DNA of 40,795 nt from Dankookia rubra. Lineage in GTDB: Bacteria; Pseudomonadota; Alphaproteobacteria; Acetobacterales; Acetobacteraceae. The DNA is taken from assembly GCF_004355005.1 (NCBI RefSeq), contig NZ_SMSJ01000051.1:1-40795 (forward strand). The letters run 5' to 3'. The notes beneath the pieces are model-generated. The model was given only the letters and a program-made list of their open reading frames with translations, ran no database searches and was not told the DNA's origin. Of this stretch, positions 17,101 to 26,011 are shown piece by piece (the first letter of the stretch is position 1; every line of letters starts with the position of its first letter). The position numbers were made by a program, and so were the translations under genes.

Positions 17101-17708
17101 TTCAGCGTGCCGGCCAGCGCGCGCCGCGGCCCGGCGGCATAGCGGTTGACCAGCAGCGCGACCATGTTGGCCAGGTTGTCGGCCGACCCCGCCAGCCAGT
17201 AGGAGAGCGTCAGGAAATAGGCCCGCAGGTCCTGCGCGGTGCCGGGGATGAAGCGCAGCAGCTTCGGCAGTTCCCGCAGCATCTTCATCTGGCCCTTGCC
17301 GCTCGCGGCTGCTCCCTTGGGCTTGCCGCGCAGCCGCTTGAGCAGGCCGACGATCCCCTTGGCTTCCCCCGCCATGCTGAACTTGCCGAGGCGGGTGAGC
17401 CGCATGACCTCGGGCGCGGAGAGGCAGCAGACCAGCGCGTCGCAGCTGTCCCGCCGTGCCGCCAGCGCCGGCTCGACCAGGCGGATATGATCCTCGAGGA
17501 AGAGCATCCCGGCGATGATAATGTCGGCCCGGCCGATATCATCGAGGCAGGCCTGCAGCGCGACCGGGTCAGCGGCGAATTCGTCGGCGGCGTGCAGCAC
17601 CAGTTCCAGCCCGGGCAGGCTGCGACGCAGTTGGCTACGGGCAGCGGTGACCGCCCCGCCGAAATGGCTGTCCATGGTGACAATGACGACCCGGATCGGG
17701 GTCGTCAT
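14106..17708 (-). CDS. bchH: Magnesium chelatase large subunit H
   Basis: The 1200-residue protein is the porphyrin-binding, catalytic subunit that, with BchI and BchD, inserts Mg2+ into protoporphyrin IX. Length and content fit BchH rather than CobN: the start VVIVTMDSHFGGAVTAA, a cysteine cluster at about 377-397 (C-x9-C-x2-C-x4-C, the region linked to an iron-sulfur cluster in BchH of purple bacteria), and the chelatase motif HFGTHGALEFMPGKQ at about 590-604 with its His and Glu. The C-terminal part has the conserved GTYGSNVN and NTMGWSATTGDVAPW segments. bchI and bchD are not in this window, and neither are bchL, bchN or bchB, which usually sit nearby in purple bacteria. Confidence 0.96.
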   Translation of the reverse strand: MTTPIRVVIVTMDSHFGGAVTAARSQLRRSLPGLELVLHAADEFAADPVALQACLDDIGRADIIIAGMLFLEDHIRLVEPALAARRDSCDALVCCLSAPEVMRLTRLGKFSMAGEAKGIVGLLKRLRGKPKGAAASGKGQMKMLRELPKLLRFIPGTAQDLRAYFLTLSYWLAGSADNLANMVALLVNRYAAGPRRALAGTLKVAPPIEYPECGLYHPRARDRVTEDLATLPRAGSRGTVGLLLLRAYVLANNAKHYDGMIAALEAQGLNVIPAFASGLDARPAMERFFMRDGVPQVDAVVSLTGFSLVGGPAYNDAHAAEEALAVLDVPYVTAHPLEFQTMRQWSADRRGLLPVEATMMVAIPELDGGVWPMTFGGRCGASDHPAERCAGCDGVNCARDMVPHPERAAMLAARVAKLVALRRSERASRKVATVLFNFPPNAGTTGTAAYLGVFASLLNTLRAMREAGYTVEVPESVDALRGMVIDGNRDRHGTTANVAARIGADDQLRRTPWLAEIESAWGPAPGRQLTDGRDIFVLGVQLGNVFVGVQPGMGYEGDPMRLLFEHGFAPTHAFTAFYRWIREDFGAHAVLHFGTHGALEFMPGKQAGMSGQCWPDRLIGDLPNFYLYASNNPSEGMIAKRRAGATLVSYLTPPVASAGLYRGLLDLKASIDRWRGLEPEADIGQRAALSGLIQAQATEVNLASAEPVWGDTATAEIDKLGRALLELEYTLIPHGLHVVGEPPDAAQRAEMLDAAGVADPVDRAKFDALLGTDHELPGILRALDGRYIRPAPGGDLLRSMDVLPTGRNLHGFDPFKLPSAFAVQDGARQAQRLLERHAADGNGLPETVAMVLWGTDNLKTEGGPIAQVLALMGAVPRYDSYGRLAGAALLPLAELGRPRIDVVVTLSGIFRDLLPLQMKLLAEAALLAASAEEPVEQNFIRAHALAHVAQHGGSLEQAALRVFCNADGTYGSNVNALVGEGAWNDEDELAEAFVKRKGFAYGVDGKPARSDAVLNAVLATVEVTYQNLDSIEVGVTTVDHYFDTLGGISRAVRRARGGTASAVYIGDQTRGDGVVRTISEQVALETRTRALNPKWYEALLKHGFEGVREIEAHVTNTMGWSATTGDVAPWVYEKLAETFVLDPEMRDRMAKLNPTASAKIANRLLEAQERNYWSPDASVLDRLRRAGEELEDRLEGVAAA

Positions 17709-17791
17709 GGCCGGGAGCCCTCATTCCCACCTGCGCGGCCTCTGCCGGTCGCCTTCACGGATTTCCCCTCTGGAACAGGCCTTGGTCAGGC

Positions 17792-17819
17792 ATTTTGGAC
17801 CGGGTGCGCCAAGTGTCAA
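17792..17819 (-). promoter_or_regulatory. Predicted promoter of bchHM
   Basis: The minus strand has TTGACA (17819-17814), a 16-nt spacer and CAAAAT (17797-17792), four of six matches to the -10 consensus. The start point would be near 17785, leaving a leader of about 77 nt before the bchH ATG. Confidence 0.4.
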
Positions 17820-17831
17820 TCAAAACTGACG
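17814..17831. promoter_or_regulatory. Possible PpsR/CrtJ operator upstream of bchH
   Basis: The plus strand reads TGT-N12-ACG here, one base from the TGT-N12-ACA consensus of the PpsR/CrtJ repressor of photosynthesis genes. It covers the predicted -35 element. A second TTGACG-type half lies at 17842-17847. The match is short and imperfect, so it is a candidate only. Confidence 0.35.
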
Positions 17832-18013
17832 TCCAGTTATGTTGACGATTGGCGGTGCTCCGCCGCCCAGTCCGGCGCCAGGAACACCGTCGCGGCATTA
17901 TTGGCCCTGGCCCGATGCAATGGTGATCCGCCAGGGCCACCTTTTCACGGCTCCAGACCAGCATCAGTAAAGCCGCAAGTTCCCGCGGTCGCCCCGAACT
18001 TAAGGACTCCGCC

Positions 18014-18301
18014 GTGAACAGCCGGATACGCCGCGAGGACTTGGTCTTCAGCCGTCCCTTCCGCCTGCGCGGCTGGAAGGACCCCCATCCCGCCGGCACC
18101 TATGCGTTGGAGACGGAGGAGGAGTTGGTCGACGGACTCTCCTTCACCGCCTATCGCCGGGTCGCCACCACCCTGACGCGGGAGCCGACCTCGGGCGGCC
18201 AGTGTCGCCAGGTGATCCCGGTGGATCTGGCCGACCTCGAAGCGGCGGTCGCGGCCGAGCAGGCCCTGGCCGGCTCGCCGCCCATCCTTCCGCAGACCTG
18301 A
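18014..18301 (+). CDS. Small conserved-type hypothetical protein
   Basis: The 95-residue protein begins with GTG (AAGGA 6 nt upstream). The central stretch, PAGTYALETEEELVDGLSFTAYRRVATTL, resembles small unnamed proteins that occur widely in Acetobacteraceae and Rhizobiales, with the pattern P-A-G-T-Y-x-V/L-E-T-E-E-E-x-x-x-G-L-S-F. There is no signal peptide or membrane segment. Function unknown. A second small gene follows 18 bp later on the same strand. Confidence 0.7.
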   Translation: MNSRIRREDLVFSRPFRLRGWKDPHPAGTYALETEEELVDGLSFTAYRRVATTLTREPTSGGQCRQVIPVDLADLEAAVAAEQALAGSPPILPQT

Positions 18302-18319
18302 CAGACCCAGGAGATCGGC

Positions 18320-18457
18320 ATGGCCAAGGGCCAGAAACGCAGCACCCGCGAGATCAAGAAGCCGAAGGCCAGCGCCAGGAAGCCGGCGGCGGCCGGCAGC
18401 GTCTCCCCCTTTTCCCAGCCGCCGAGCCCGCCGCGCAAGCCGGCGCGGGAGGCCTGA
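18320..18457 (+). CDS. Very small basic Lys/Pro/Ala-rich protein
   Basis: A 45-residue reading frame starts with MAKGQKRSTREIKKPKASAR and ends PPRKPAREA. AGGAGATC lies 5 nt before the ATG, a strong ribosome site. The composition (Lys/Arg-rich first half, then Pro/Ser/Ala) suggests a disordered nucleic-acid- or ribosome-associated peptide. The MxKGQ.RS..E.KKPK start recurs in small proteins of related bacteria. Function unknown. Confidence 0.6.
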   Translation: MAKGQKRSTREIKKPKASARKPAAAGSVSPFSQPPSPPRKPAREA

Positions 18458-18458
18458 G

Positions 18459-18607
18459 TTGGGCCGTTTCCTGCGGCTGCTGTTCGGCCGGCGGCGCTAC
18501 CAGCGGCGCTGGGGGCGGATCGCCGCCGCCGCGGTGCTTGCCGCCGACCGCGCGACGGCCGAGCTCGCCCGGACTAATCCTGGTCGGGCCGCCCGCGCAT
18601 CCGCTTG
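18459..18607 (+). CDS. Possible small arginine-rich protein (TTG start)
   Basis: A 48-codon frame with TTG start (MGRFLRLLFGRRRYQRRWGR...) begins 1 nt after the preceding stop. Its start, an amphipathic FLRLLFG followed by Arg/Tyr/Trp, is protein-like, but there is no separate ribosome site. Its last 34 bases overlap the end of arfB on the other strand. It may be a real third gene of this small cluster or chance. Confidence 0.3.
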
Positions 18608-18999
18608 ACGTCGCCGCGCTTCGCCTTCCCCTCCAGCCGGCGGGTCTTTGACCCGAGCGTCGGCTTGGTCGGTCGGCGGGGCGGGGGCGGCGGCGCCGCG
18701 GCCTCCCGGATCAGCTCCAGCAGGCGTTCCAGCGCGTCCTCGCGGTTGCGGGCCTGGGTGCGGTGGCGCTGAGCGGTGATCACCAGCACGCCCTCCCCGG
18801 TGATTCGCCGCCCGCCGAGCCGCAGCAGCCGCTGCCGCACTGGCTCCGGCAGGTTGGGACTATGGGCGACGTCGAAGCGGAGCTGGACGGCGGTTTCGAC
18901 TTTCTGGATGTTCTGCCCACCGGCGCCGGACGCACGCAGGAAGTCCTCCTGCAACTCCGAGTCCTCGATGCTGATGCGCGGCGTCACCCGGATCATCAT
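18574..18999 (-). CDS. arfB: Peptidyl-tRNA hydrolase for ribosome rescue, ArfB/YaeJ type
   Basis: The 141-residue protein releases peptides from ribosomes stalled without a stop codon. It carries the release-factor GGQ loop (GAGGQNIQKVETAVQLRFD, near residues 25-45) but lacks the codon-recognition domains, and it has the ArfB-type basic tail (TKPTLGSKTRRLEGKAKRGDVKRMR) that enters the mRNA channel. The ATG overlaps the eutC stop (ATGA; a second ATG is the next codon), so it is translated as the third gene of the eut unit. That pairing has no obvious functional basis. Confidence 0.93.
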   Translation of the reverse strand: MMIRVTPRISIEDSELQEDFLRASGAGGQNIQKVETAVQLRFDVAHSPNLPEPVRQRLLRLGGRRITGEGVLVITAQRHRTQARNREDALERLLELIREAAAPPPPPRRPTKPTLGSKTRRLEGKAKRGDVKRMRGRPDQD

Positions 19000-19739
19000 G
19001 GCGGCAGCATGACCCCGGCGGGCTGCTCGTCCTTCAGCGCCACGCCGGTCTCGCCCAACCGCCGCGCCGCGCCGGCCAGCCAGGCCAGCTTCTCCGCCGC
19101 CTGGGCCGGCGAAAGCCCGCCCGGCCGGATGTTGGAGATGCAGTTGCGCTCCGCATCGGTCCGCCCCGGCCGCGGATCCCAGGTGAGATAGGCGCCGAGG
19201 CTGTCGAGCGCGGTCAGGCCCGGCCTCTCGCCGATCAGCATGGCCACCATGGCCGCGCCCATGGCACCGCCGATCTCGTCGCCCAGCGCGACGCGGGCCT
19301 GGTCGGCGACCACGACCGGGGCGATCTCCAGCCCAGTCCGGCGCAGCAGAGGGATGGCCGCGGCGATCAGCGCCGGGGCCTGGGCCTGCACGCCGGTGGC
19401 GCAGAGCCCATCGGCCACCACGAACAGGAGGGCGCCGGGCGCGGCCGGCAGCCGGTCGCGGTCCGCCACGCGCAACCTTCGGCCGAGATCGGGGCGCAGC
19501 AGGTAGGCGCGGCGGTCCAGCGCCTGGCTGGCGACGCGCACCACCGGCAGGCCGAGCGTCGCCAGCGCCGCCTCCAGCGCCCCGGCATCAAGGCTGGAAT
19601 GCACCGCGTCCCGCGCCTGCGCATGGGCTTCCTGGAAATCCAGGTGCGCCGCGGTCGGCAGGCCATTCCCGGCGCGGCCGAGGGCGACGCGCGCCGCGGT
19701 GAAGCGGCGCAGCTCGGTCCAGCGGGTCGGCGCGCTCAT
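18996..19739 (-). CDS. eutC: Ethanolamine ammonia-lyase small subunit
   Basis: The 247-residue EutC works with EutB and adenosylcobalamin to split ethanolamine into acetaldehyde and ammonia. Conserved landmarks: FTAARVALGRAGNGLPTAAHLDFQEAHAQARDAVH near the N-terminus, VADGLCATGVQAQA near the middle, and GYL-type C-terminal blocks LDSLGAYLTWDPRPGRTDAERNCISNIRPGGL. The ATG overlaps the eutB stop by 4 bp. No shell-protein or eutG/eutE genes are nearby, so this is the simple cytosolic form of the pathway. Confidence 0.95.
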   Translation of the reverse strand: MSAPTRWTELRRFTAARVALGRAGNGLPTAAHLDFQEAHAQARDAVHSSLDAGALEAALATLGLPVVRVASQALDRRAYLLRPDLGRRLRVADRDRLPAAPGALLFVVADGLCATGVQAQAPALIAAAIPLLRRTGLEIAPVVVADQARVALGDEIGGAMGAAMVAMLIGERPGLTALDSLGAYLTWDPRPGRTDAERNCISNIRPGGLSPAQAAEKLAWLAGAARRLGETGVALKDEQPAGVMLPP

Positions 19740-21103
19740 GCCAGCCCGACCAGCGCCGGCGCCAGGCGGCCGGGCAGCTCGCCGGCGCCGCTCGCCGCCT
19801 CGATTCCCATCGTCTCCATCCAGGCCTCGAATTCCGGCGCCGGGCGGCGGCCGAGCGCGGCGCGCAGGTAGAGCCCGTCATGGAAGGAAGTGGACTGGTA
19901 GGCCAGCATCACGTCGTCTGCGCCCGGCACGCCCATGACGTAGGTGACGCCGGCGACGCCGAGCAACGTCAGCAGCCCGTCCATGTCGTCCTGGTCGGCC
20001 TCGGCATGGTTTGTGTAGCAGACATCGACCCCCATCGGCAGGCCGAGCAGCTTGCCGCAGAAATGGTCCTCAAGGCCGGCACGGGTGATCTGCTTGCCGT
20101 CGAAGAGATATTCGGGGCCGATGAAGCCGACCACGGAATTCACCAGCAGGGGCGAGAATTCCCGCGCCACGGCATAGGCGCGGGCTTCGATCGTCTGCTG
20201 GTCGCAGCCCTGATGGGCATCGGCGCTGAGCGCGCTGCCCTGGCCGGTCTCGAAGTACATGACGTTGTCGCCGATGGTGCCGCGCCGCAGGGCCAGCGCC
20301 GCTTCCCGCGCCTCCCGCAGCAGGGTGAGCGAGACGCCGAAGCTGCGGTTCACTCCCTCGGTCCCGCCGATCGACTGGAAGACGAGGTCGACCGGCGCGC
20401 CGCGCTCGATCGCCAGCAGGCTGGTGGTGACATGCGCCAGCACGCAGGACTGCGTCGGGATGGCGTAGCGCTCGCGCACCGCGTCCAGCAGGTCCAGCAC
20501 GCGCATGGTCGTGTCGATGTTGTCGCTGGCGGGGTTGACGCCGATGACGGCATCGCCGGCGCCGAGCAGCAGCCCGTCGAGGATCGCCGCCGCCACGCCG
20601 CGCGGGTCGTCCACCGGGTCGTTCGGCTGCAGCCGGATCGAGAGCCGCCCGGGCAGGCCGAGCGTGTTGCGGAAACGGGTCGTGACGCGGCATTTCGCGG
20701 CGATCGCCACCAGGTCCTGCAGCCGGCAGATCTTGCTGACGGCGGCCACCATCTCCGGCGTCAGGCCGGGGGCGAGGGGCGCGAGATCGCCCGGCACGGC
20801 CAGCAGCCAGTCGCGGAAGCCGCCGACCGTCAGGTGCCGCACCGGGGCGAAGGCCGCGGCGTCGTGCCGGTCGAGGATCAGCCGGGTGACCTCGTCGGCC
20901 TCGTAGGGGATTACCGCCTCATCCAGGAAATGCGCCAGCGGCAGGTCGGCGAGCGCCCGCTGCGCCGCGACGCGCTGCTGCGCGCTGTCCGCCGCGACGC
21001 CGGCCAGCACGTCGCCCGAGCGCAGCGGCGTCGCCCGCGCCAGCAGGGTCCGCAGGTCCGGGAAGACATGGCGCGTGCCGCCCACCACCTGCGCGAAGCC
21101 CAT
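19736..21103 (-). CDS. eutB: Ethanolamine ammonia-lyase large subunit
   Basis: The 455-residue catalytic subunit has the usual EutB length. Recognisable blocks include the start ADxxFANxNGxxK-like GDVLAGVAADSAQQRVAAQRALAD, FLDEAVIPYEADEVTRLI, RLQPNDPVDDPRGVAAAILDGLLLGAGDAVIGVNPASDN, YFETGQGSALSADAHQGCDQQT, and GFIGPEYLFDGKQI. The substrate-binding and barrel residues lie in these blocks. It starts with ATG after GGAGCGGATGG. The upstream 178 bp was inspected for a cobalamin riboswitch; no B12-box was found. Confidence 0.95.
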   Translation of the reverse strand: MGFAQVVGGTRHVFPDLRTLLARATPLRSGDVLAGVAADSAQQRVAAQRALADLPLAHFLDEAVIPYEADEVTRLILDRHDAAAFAPVRHLTVGGFRDWLLAVPGDLAPLAPGLTPEMVAAVSKICRLQDLVAIAAKCRVTTRFRNTLGLPGRLSIRLQPNDPVDDPRGVAAAILDGLLLGAGDAVIGVNPASDNIDTTMRVLDLLDAVRERYAIPTQSCVLAHVTTSLLAIERGAPVDLVFQSIGGTEGVNRSFGVSLTLLREAREAALALRRGTIGDNVMYFETGQGSALSADAHQGCDQQTIEARAYAVAREFSPLLVNSVVGFIGPEYLFDGKQITRAGLEDHFCGKLLGLPMGVDVCYTNHAEADQDDMDGLLTLLGVAGVTYVMGVPGADDVMLAYQSTSFHDGLYLRAALGRRPAPEFEAWMETMGIEAASGAGELPGRLAPALVGLA

Positions 21104-21281
21104 CCATCCGCTCCATCCGGGGTAGCGGGTTCAGTAGCACGGGATGCGGCCGTTCCGGCAGTCTCCGCCGCTTGACGCTGCCGGCCGAGGCGGACCAGCC
21201 TGGGCGCAAGGCCCGGGCAGGGGCCGCCCTTTCGGAGGAATCCCGCATGCTGTTCCGCCCCCCGGCCGCAGGACCCGCCGC

Positions 21282-22454
21282 ATGACCGCGATGCCGACCG
21301 CCCGGCCTGAGGAGGTGGGGCTCTCCACCGCGCGGCTGCGGGCCATGGGCGCGGTGCTCGACGAGCGCATCGCCGCCGGTCACCTGCCGGGCGCCGTGGT
21401 GCTGGTGGCGCGGCGGGGCCAGGTTGCCTGGCAGGAAGCCCATGGCCGGCGCGACCCCGCCGGCGGCGCGCCGATGCGGACCGATACGATCTTCCGCATC
21501 TATTCCATGACCAAGCCGCTGGTCTCGGTCGGGGTCATGATGCTGCTGGAGGAAGGCCGGCTGCTGCTGGGCGAGCCGATCGGCAAGTATTTGCCGGACC
21601 TCCGCGAGATGCAGGTGGCGGCGGGCAGCGGGACGGTGCCGGCGGCCATGCCCATCACCATCCAGGACCTGCTGCGGCATACCTCCGGCCTCACCTATGA
21701 GTTCCGAGGCAATGGCCCGGTGCACCAGGCCTATGCCGCGGCCGGGATCGCCCGGCGCGACCAGACCAATGCCGACCAGGTGGCGGCGCTTGGCCGCCTG
21801 CCGTTGCTGCACCAGCCCGGCACGCGCTGGGACTACAGCCGCTCGACCGACGTGCTGGGTCGTCTGATCGAGGTGGTGTCCGGGCAATCGCTGGGCGAGT
21901 TCCTGCAGGCACGGATCTGCGGCCCGCTCGGCATGGTGGATACCGGCTTCCATGTCCCGCCGGCGCAGCAGGGGCGACTGGCCGAGGGCCTCGCCACGGA
22001 TCCGGATACCGGCCAGGCCGCGATGACTCTGCTGGAGGTACGCGAGCCGCCGCGCTTCGAATCCGGCGGCGGCGGCATGGTCGGCACCGCCGCGGACTAC
22101 CTGCGCTTCGCGCAGATGCTGGCGGATGGCGGGCAGTACCAGGGCACGCGGCTGCTCTCGCGCAAGACGGTGGAACTGATGACCAGCGACCACCTGGGCG
22201 GCATCCCGGGGGCCGGCGACATCCTGCCGCTCGGCCATGGCTTCGGCCTGGGCTTCGCCGTGCGGAAGGACCGCGGCGTCGCCACCGCGCCCGGCTCGGT
22301 CGGCAGCTTCTTCTGGAGCGGCATGGCCGGCACCTTCTTCTGGATCGACCCGGCGGAGCGGCTGACCGCGGTCTTCATGATGCAGGGCGTCGGGCAGCGC
22401 GAACACTACCGCAATCTGATCCGCAACCTTGTCTATGCGGCGATCGCGGACTGA
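21282..22454 (+). CDS. Serine hydrolase of the beta-lactamase (class C-like/esterase) family
   Basis: The 390-residue protein has the SxxK nucleophile motif SMTK at 75-78 within RIYSMTKPLVS, the WDYS motif (Tyr as general base) near residue 180, and a C-terminal GHGFGLGFAV plus SFFWSGMAGTFFWIDP block typical of EstB-type esterases and penicillin-binding-like hydrolases. No signal peptide is seen, favouring a cytosolic esterase over a beta-lactamase. The ATG at 21282 is chosen; the frame extends upstream without conserved sequence. Its TGA overlaps the ATG of the next gene. Confidence 0.85.
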   Translation: MTAMPTARPEEVGLSTARLRAMGAVLDERIAAGHLPGAVVLVARRGQVAWQEAHGRRDPAGGAPMRTDTIFRIYSMTKPLVSVGVMMLLEEGRLLLGEPIGKYLPDLREMQVAAGSGTVPAAMPITIQDLLRHTSGLTYEFRGNGPVHQAYAAAGIARRDQTNADQVAALGRLPLLHQPGTRWDYSRSTDVLGRLIEVVSGQSLGEFLQARICGPLGMVDTGFHVPPAQQGRLAEGLATDPDTGQAAMTLLEVREPPRFESGGGGMVGTAADYLRFAQMLADGGQYQGTRLLSRKTVELMTSDHLGGIPGAGDILPLGHGFGLGFAVRKDRGVATAPGSVGSFFWSGMAGTFFWIDPAERLTAVFMMQGVGQREHYRNLIRNLVYAAIAD

Positions 22455-23320
22455 TGCCGATGCGGTGGACCATGGGCAAAGTCACCGTCACCAAGGTGGT
22501 GGAATTGGAGATGGCCGGCGGCAGCCGCTTCCTGCTGCCGCAGGCGACGCCGGAGGCCGTGCGGGAGATCGATTGGCTGGTGCCGCATTTCGCCGACGAA
22601 TCCGGCAAGCTTCGGATGAGCATCCACGCGCTGATCATCGAGACGCCGGATCGGCGCATCCTGGTCGACACCTGCCTCGGCAACGACAAGCAGGGCCGCC
22701 GCATCCCGCATTGGAATGCGCGGCAGGGCACCTTCCTTGAGGACCTGGCCGCGGCGGGCTACCCGGTCGAGAGCATCGACACCGTGCTCTGCACCCACCT
22801 GCACGTGGATCATGTCGGCTGGAACACGCGGCTGCAGGACGGACGCTGGGTGCCGACCTTCCCGAAGGCGCGCTACGTCTTCGGAGCGCGGGAATTTGCC
22901 TTCTGGTCGAACCCGGAATCGGGTGAGGAACCGCAACGTGCGGTCTTCGCCGACAGCGTGCAGCCGATCGTCGAAGCCGGGCTCGCCGAGCTGGTCGAGG
23001 CTGACCACCAGCTCTGCCCCGAAGTGCGGCTGGTGCCGAGCTTCGGCCATACGCCGGGACATGTCAGCGTGCTGATTTCCTCCGAGGGGGAGGAGGCGCT
23101 GATCACCGGCGACATCGCCCACCACCCCTGCCAGCTGGCGCGGCCGCAATGGAGCTCGACCGCCGACAGCGACCCGGAGCAGGCCGTGGCGACGCGGCAT
23201 GCGGTTTTCGGCGGGCTGGCCGGGAAGCCCGTGCTGGTCATCGGCACGCATTTCGCCGGGCCAAGCGCCGGCCGCGTCACCCGCGACGGGGAGGGCTACC
23301 GGCTATTGGTCTGCTGGTAG
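22454..23320 (+). CDS. MBL-fold metallo-hydrolase
   Basis: The 288-residue protein carries the metal motif THLHVDH (His115, His117, Asp119, His120), then SFGHTPGH with a metal His near 197, ITGDIAHHP with the bridging Asp, and a final IGTHFAGP. The order and spacing fit the lactonase-like metallo-beta-lactamase superfamily (two Zn or Fe ions). Substrate unknown; its coupling by TGATG to a serine hydrolase suggests both act on esters or lactones from one catabolic route. Repeat copy C starts 21 nt downstream. Confidence 0.87.
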   Translation: MPMRWTMGKVTVTKVVELEMAGGSRFLLPQATPEAVREIDWLVPHFADESGKLRMSIHALIIETPDRRILVDTCLGNDKQGRRIPHWNARQGTFLEDLAAAGYPVESIDTVLCTHLHVDHVGWNTRLQDGRWVPTFPKARYVFGAREFAFWSNPESGEEPQRAVFADSVQPIVEAGLAELVEADHQLCPEVRLVPSFGHTPGHVSVLISSEGEEALITGDIAHHPCQLARPQWSSTADSDPEQAVATRHAVFGGLAGKPVLVIGTHFAGPSAGRVTRDGEGYRLLVCW

Positions 23321-23341
23321 GCGGGGCGGATCGAGGAATGT

Positions 23342-23478
23342 AAGGCCAGGGAGGAAGTACCTTCCCTGGACCCTTCTCTGTTTCCGTGGGTGTGGCACTC
23401 GCCACGCGGTGGCTGCCAAACTCACAAAAAGGAAGGGCGGGTCTTGGGGAGGGAATACGTTTCCCTCCCCAATCTTCC
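23342..23478 (+). repeat. Post-stop hairpin repeat, copy C
   Basis: This lies between the convergent metallo-hydrolase and livF genes. Hairpin 1 (23346-23369): CCAGGGAGG/CTTCCCTGG. Hairpin 2 (23444-23472): perfect 12-nt arms TTGGGGAGGGAA/TTCCCTCCCCAA. The centre folds best in this copy: GTGGGTGTGGCA pairs with TGCCAAACTCAC around an inner GCCAC-GCG-GTGGC. Compared with copies A and B the stems differ by paired changes (G-C to A-U, A-U to G-C), so base pairing has been kept. The livF stop lies 7 nt beyond. Confidence 0.92.
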
Positions 23479-24208
23479 TCAGGCGTGGACGTGCATCGGC
23501 GACTCGCCGCCGAAATATGTCCGCTCGAGCCGGTGCGGCAGGTGCGGCTCGTCCGCCTGCGCCTCCAGCGCGATGTTCCCCTGGACCATGGCATAGACCC
23601 GGTCGGAGACGGCCAGCGCTTTCTCGATCAGCTGCTCGACCAGCAGCACGGACGTGCCCTTGGCTCGCAGGGCGCTGACCACGCCCAGCACGCGGTCCAC
23701 CAGCACCGGCGAGAGCCCGGCCGAGGGCTCGTCCAGCATGATCAGCCGCGGCCGCCGCACCAGCCCCTGCGCCACCACCAGCATCTGCTGCTGCCCGCCG
23801 CTGAGCGCGCCGCCGCGATCCTGCCGCTTCGCCGCGATCTCGGGGAAGTATTCCAGCGCCTCCTCGATCCGCTGCGCCCGTTCGCTCCGCGGCAGGTCGT
23901 AGCCGGCCAGCAGCAGGTTGTCGGCGACCGAGATCTGGGTGAAGACCCGGTGCCCCTCGATGACGTGCACCAGGCCGGCGCGCGCGGCTTCCCGCGGCCC
24001 GGCGCCGCGCATGTCCTGCCCGGCGAAGCGCAGCGTGCCGGCGGCCAGCGGCAGCAGGCCCGACATGGCGCGCAGCAGCGTGGTCTTGCCGGCGCCGTTC
24101 GGGCCGAGCAGCGCGACGACCTCGCCCGCCGCGATGCGCAGCGACACGCCATGCAGGACGGCAATCTTGCCGTAGCCGGCCTGCAGGCCGTCGACGCTCA
24201 GGAGTGGT

Positions 24209-24228
<20 letters not shown>
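23479..24228 (-). CDS. livF: Branched-chain amino acid-type ABC importer, ATP-binding protein LivF
   Basis: The 249-residue ATPase begins with GTG at 24228, 20 bp inside the upstream gene. It has Walker A GPNGAGKTT, Q-loop region, signature LSGGQQQMLVVAQGL, Walker B LIMLDEPSAGLSP and the switch His. The LivF-type features HVIEGHRVFTQISV.DNL and the C-terminal ERTYFGG are present. It would energise uptake by the LivHM-type channel encoded just upstream. Last gene of the five-domain liv operon. Confidence 0.93.

Positions 24229-26010
<1,782 letters not shown>

Positions 26011-26011
<1 letters not shown>

Larger units (their letters stand above)
17709..18013. other. bchH upstream region, no gene seen
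   Basis: These 305 bases hold the predicted bchHM promoter and PpsR-like site, then the leader of the small gene at 18014 with its AAGGA ribosome site. An AT-richer patch lies at 17800-17850. The minus-strand frame across 17755-18099 has no recognisable product and is taken as chance. Confidence 0.5.

Noticed and set aside
21104-21281. Cobalamin riboswitch upstream of eutB
   Set aside because: No B12-box or matching stem pattern was found on the minus strand, although eutBC needs adenosylcobalamin.
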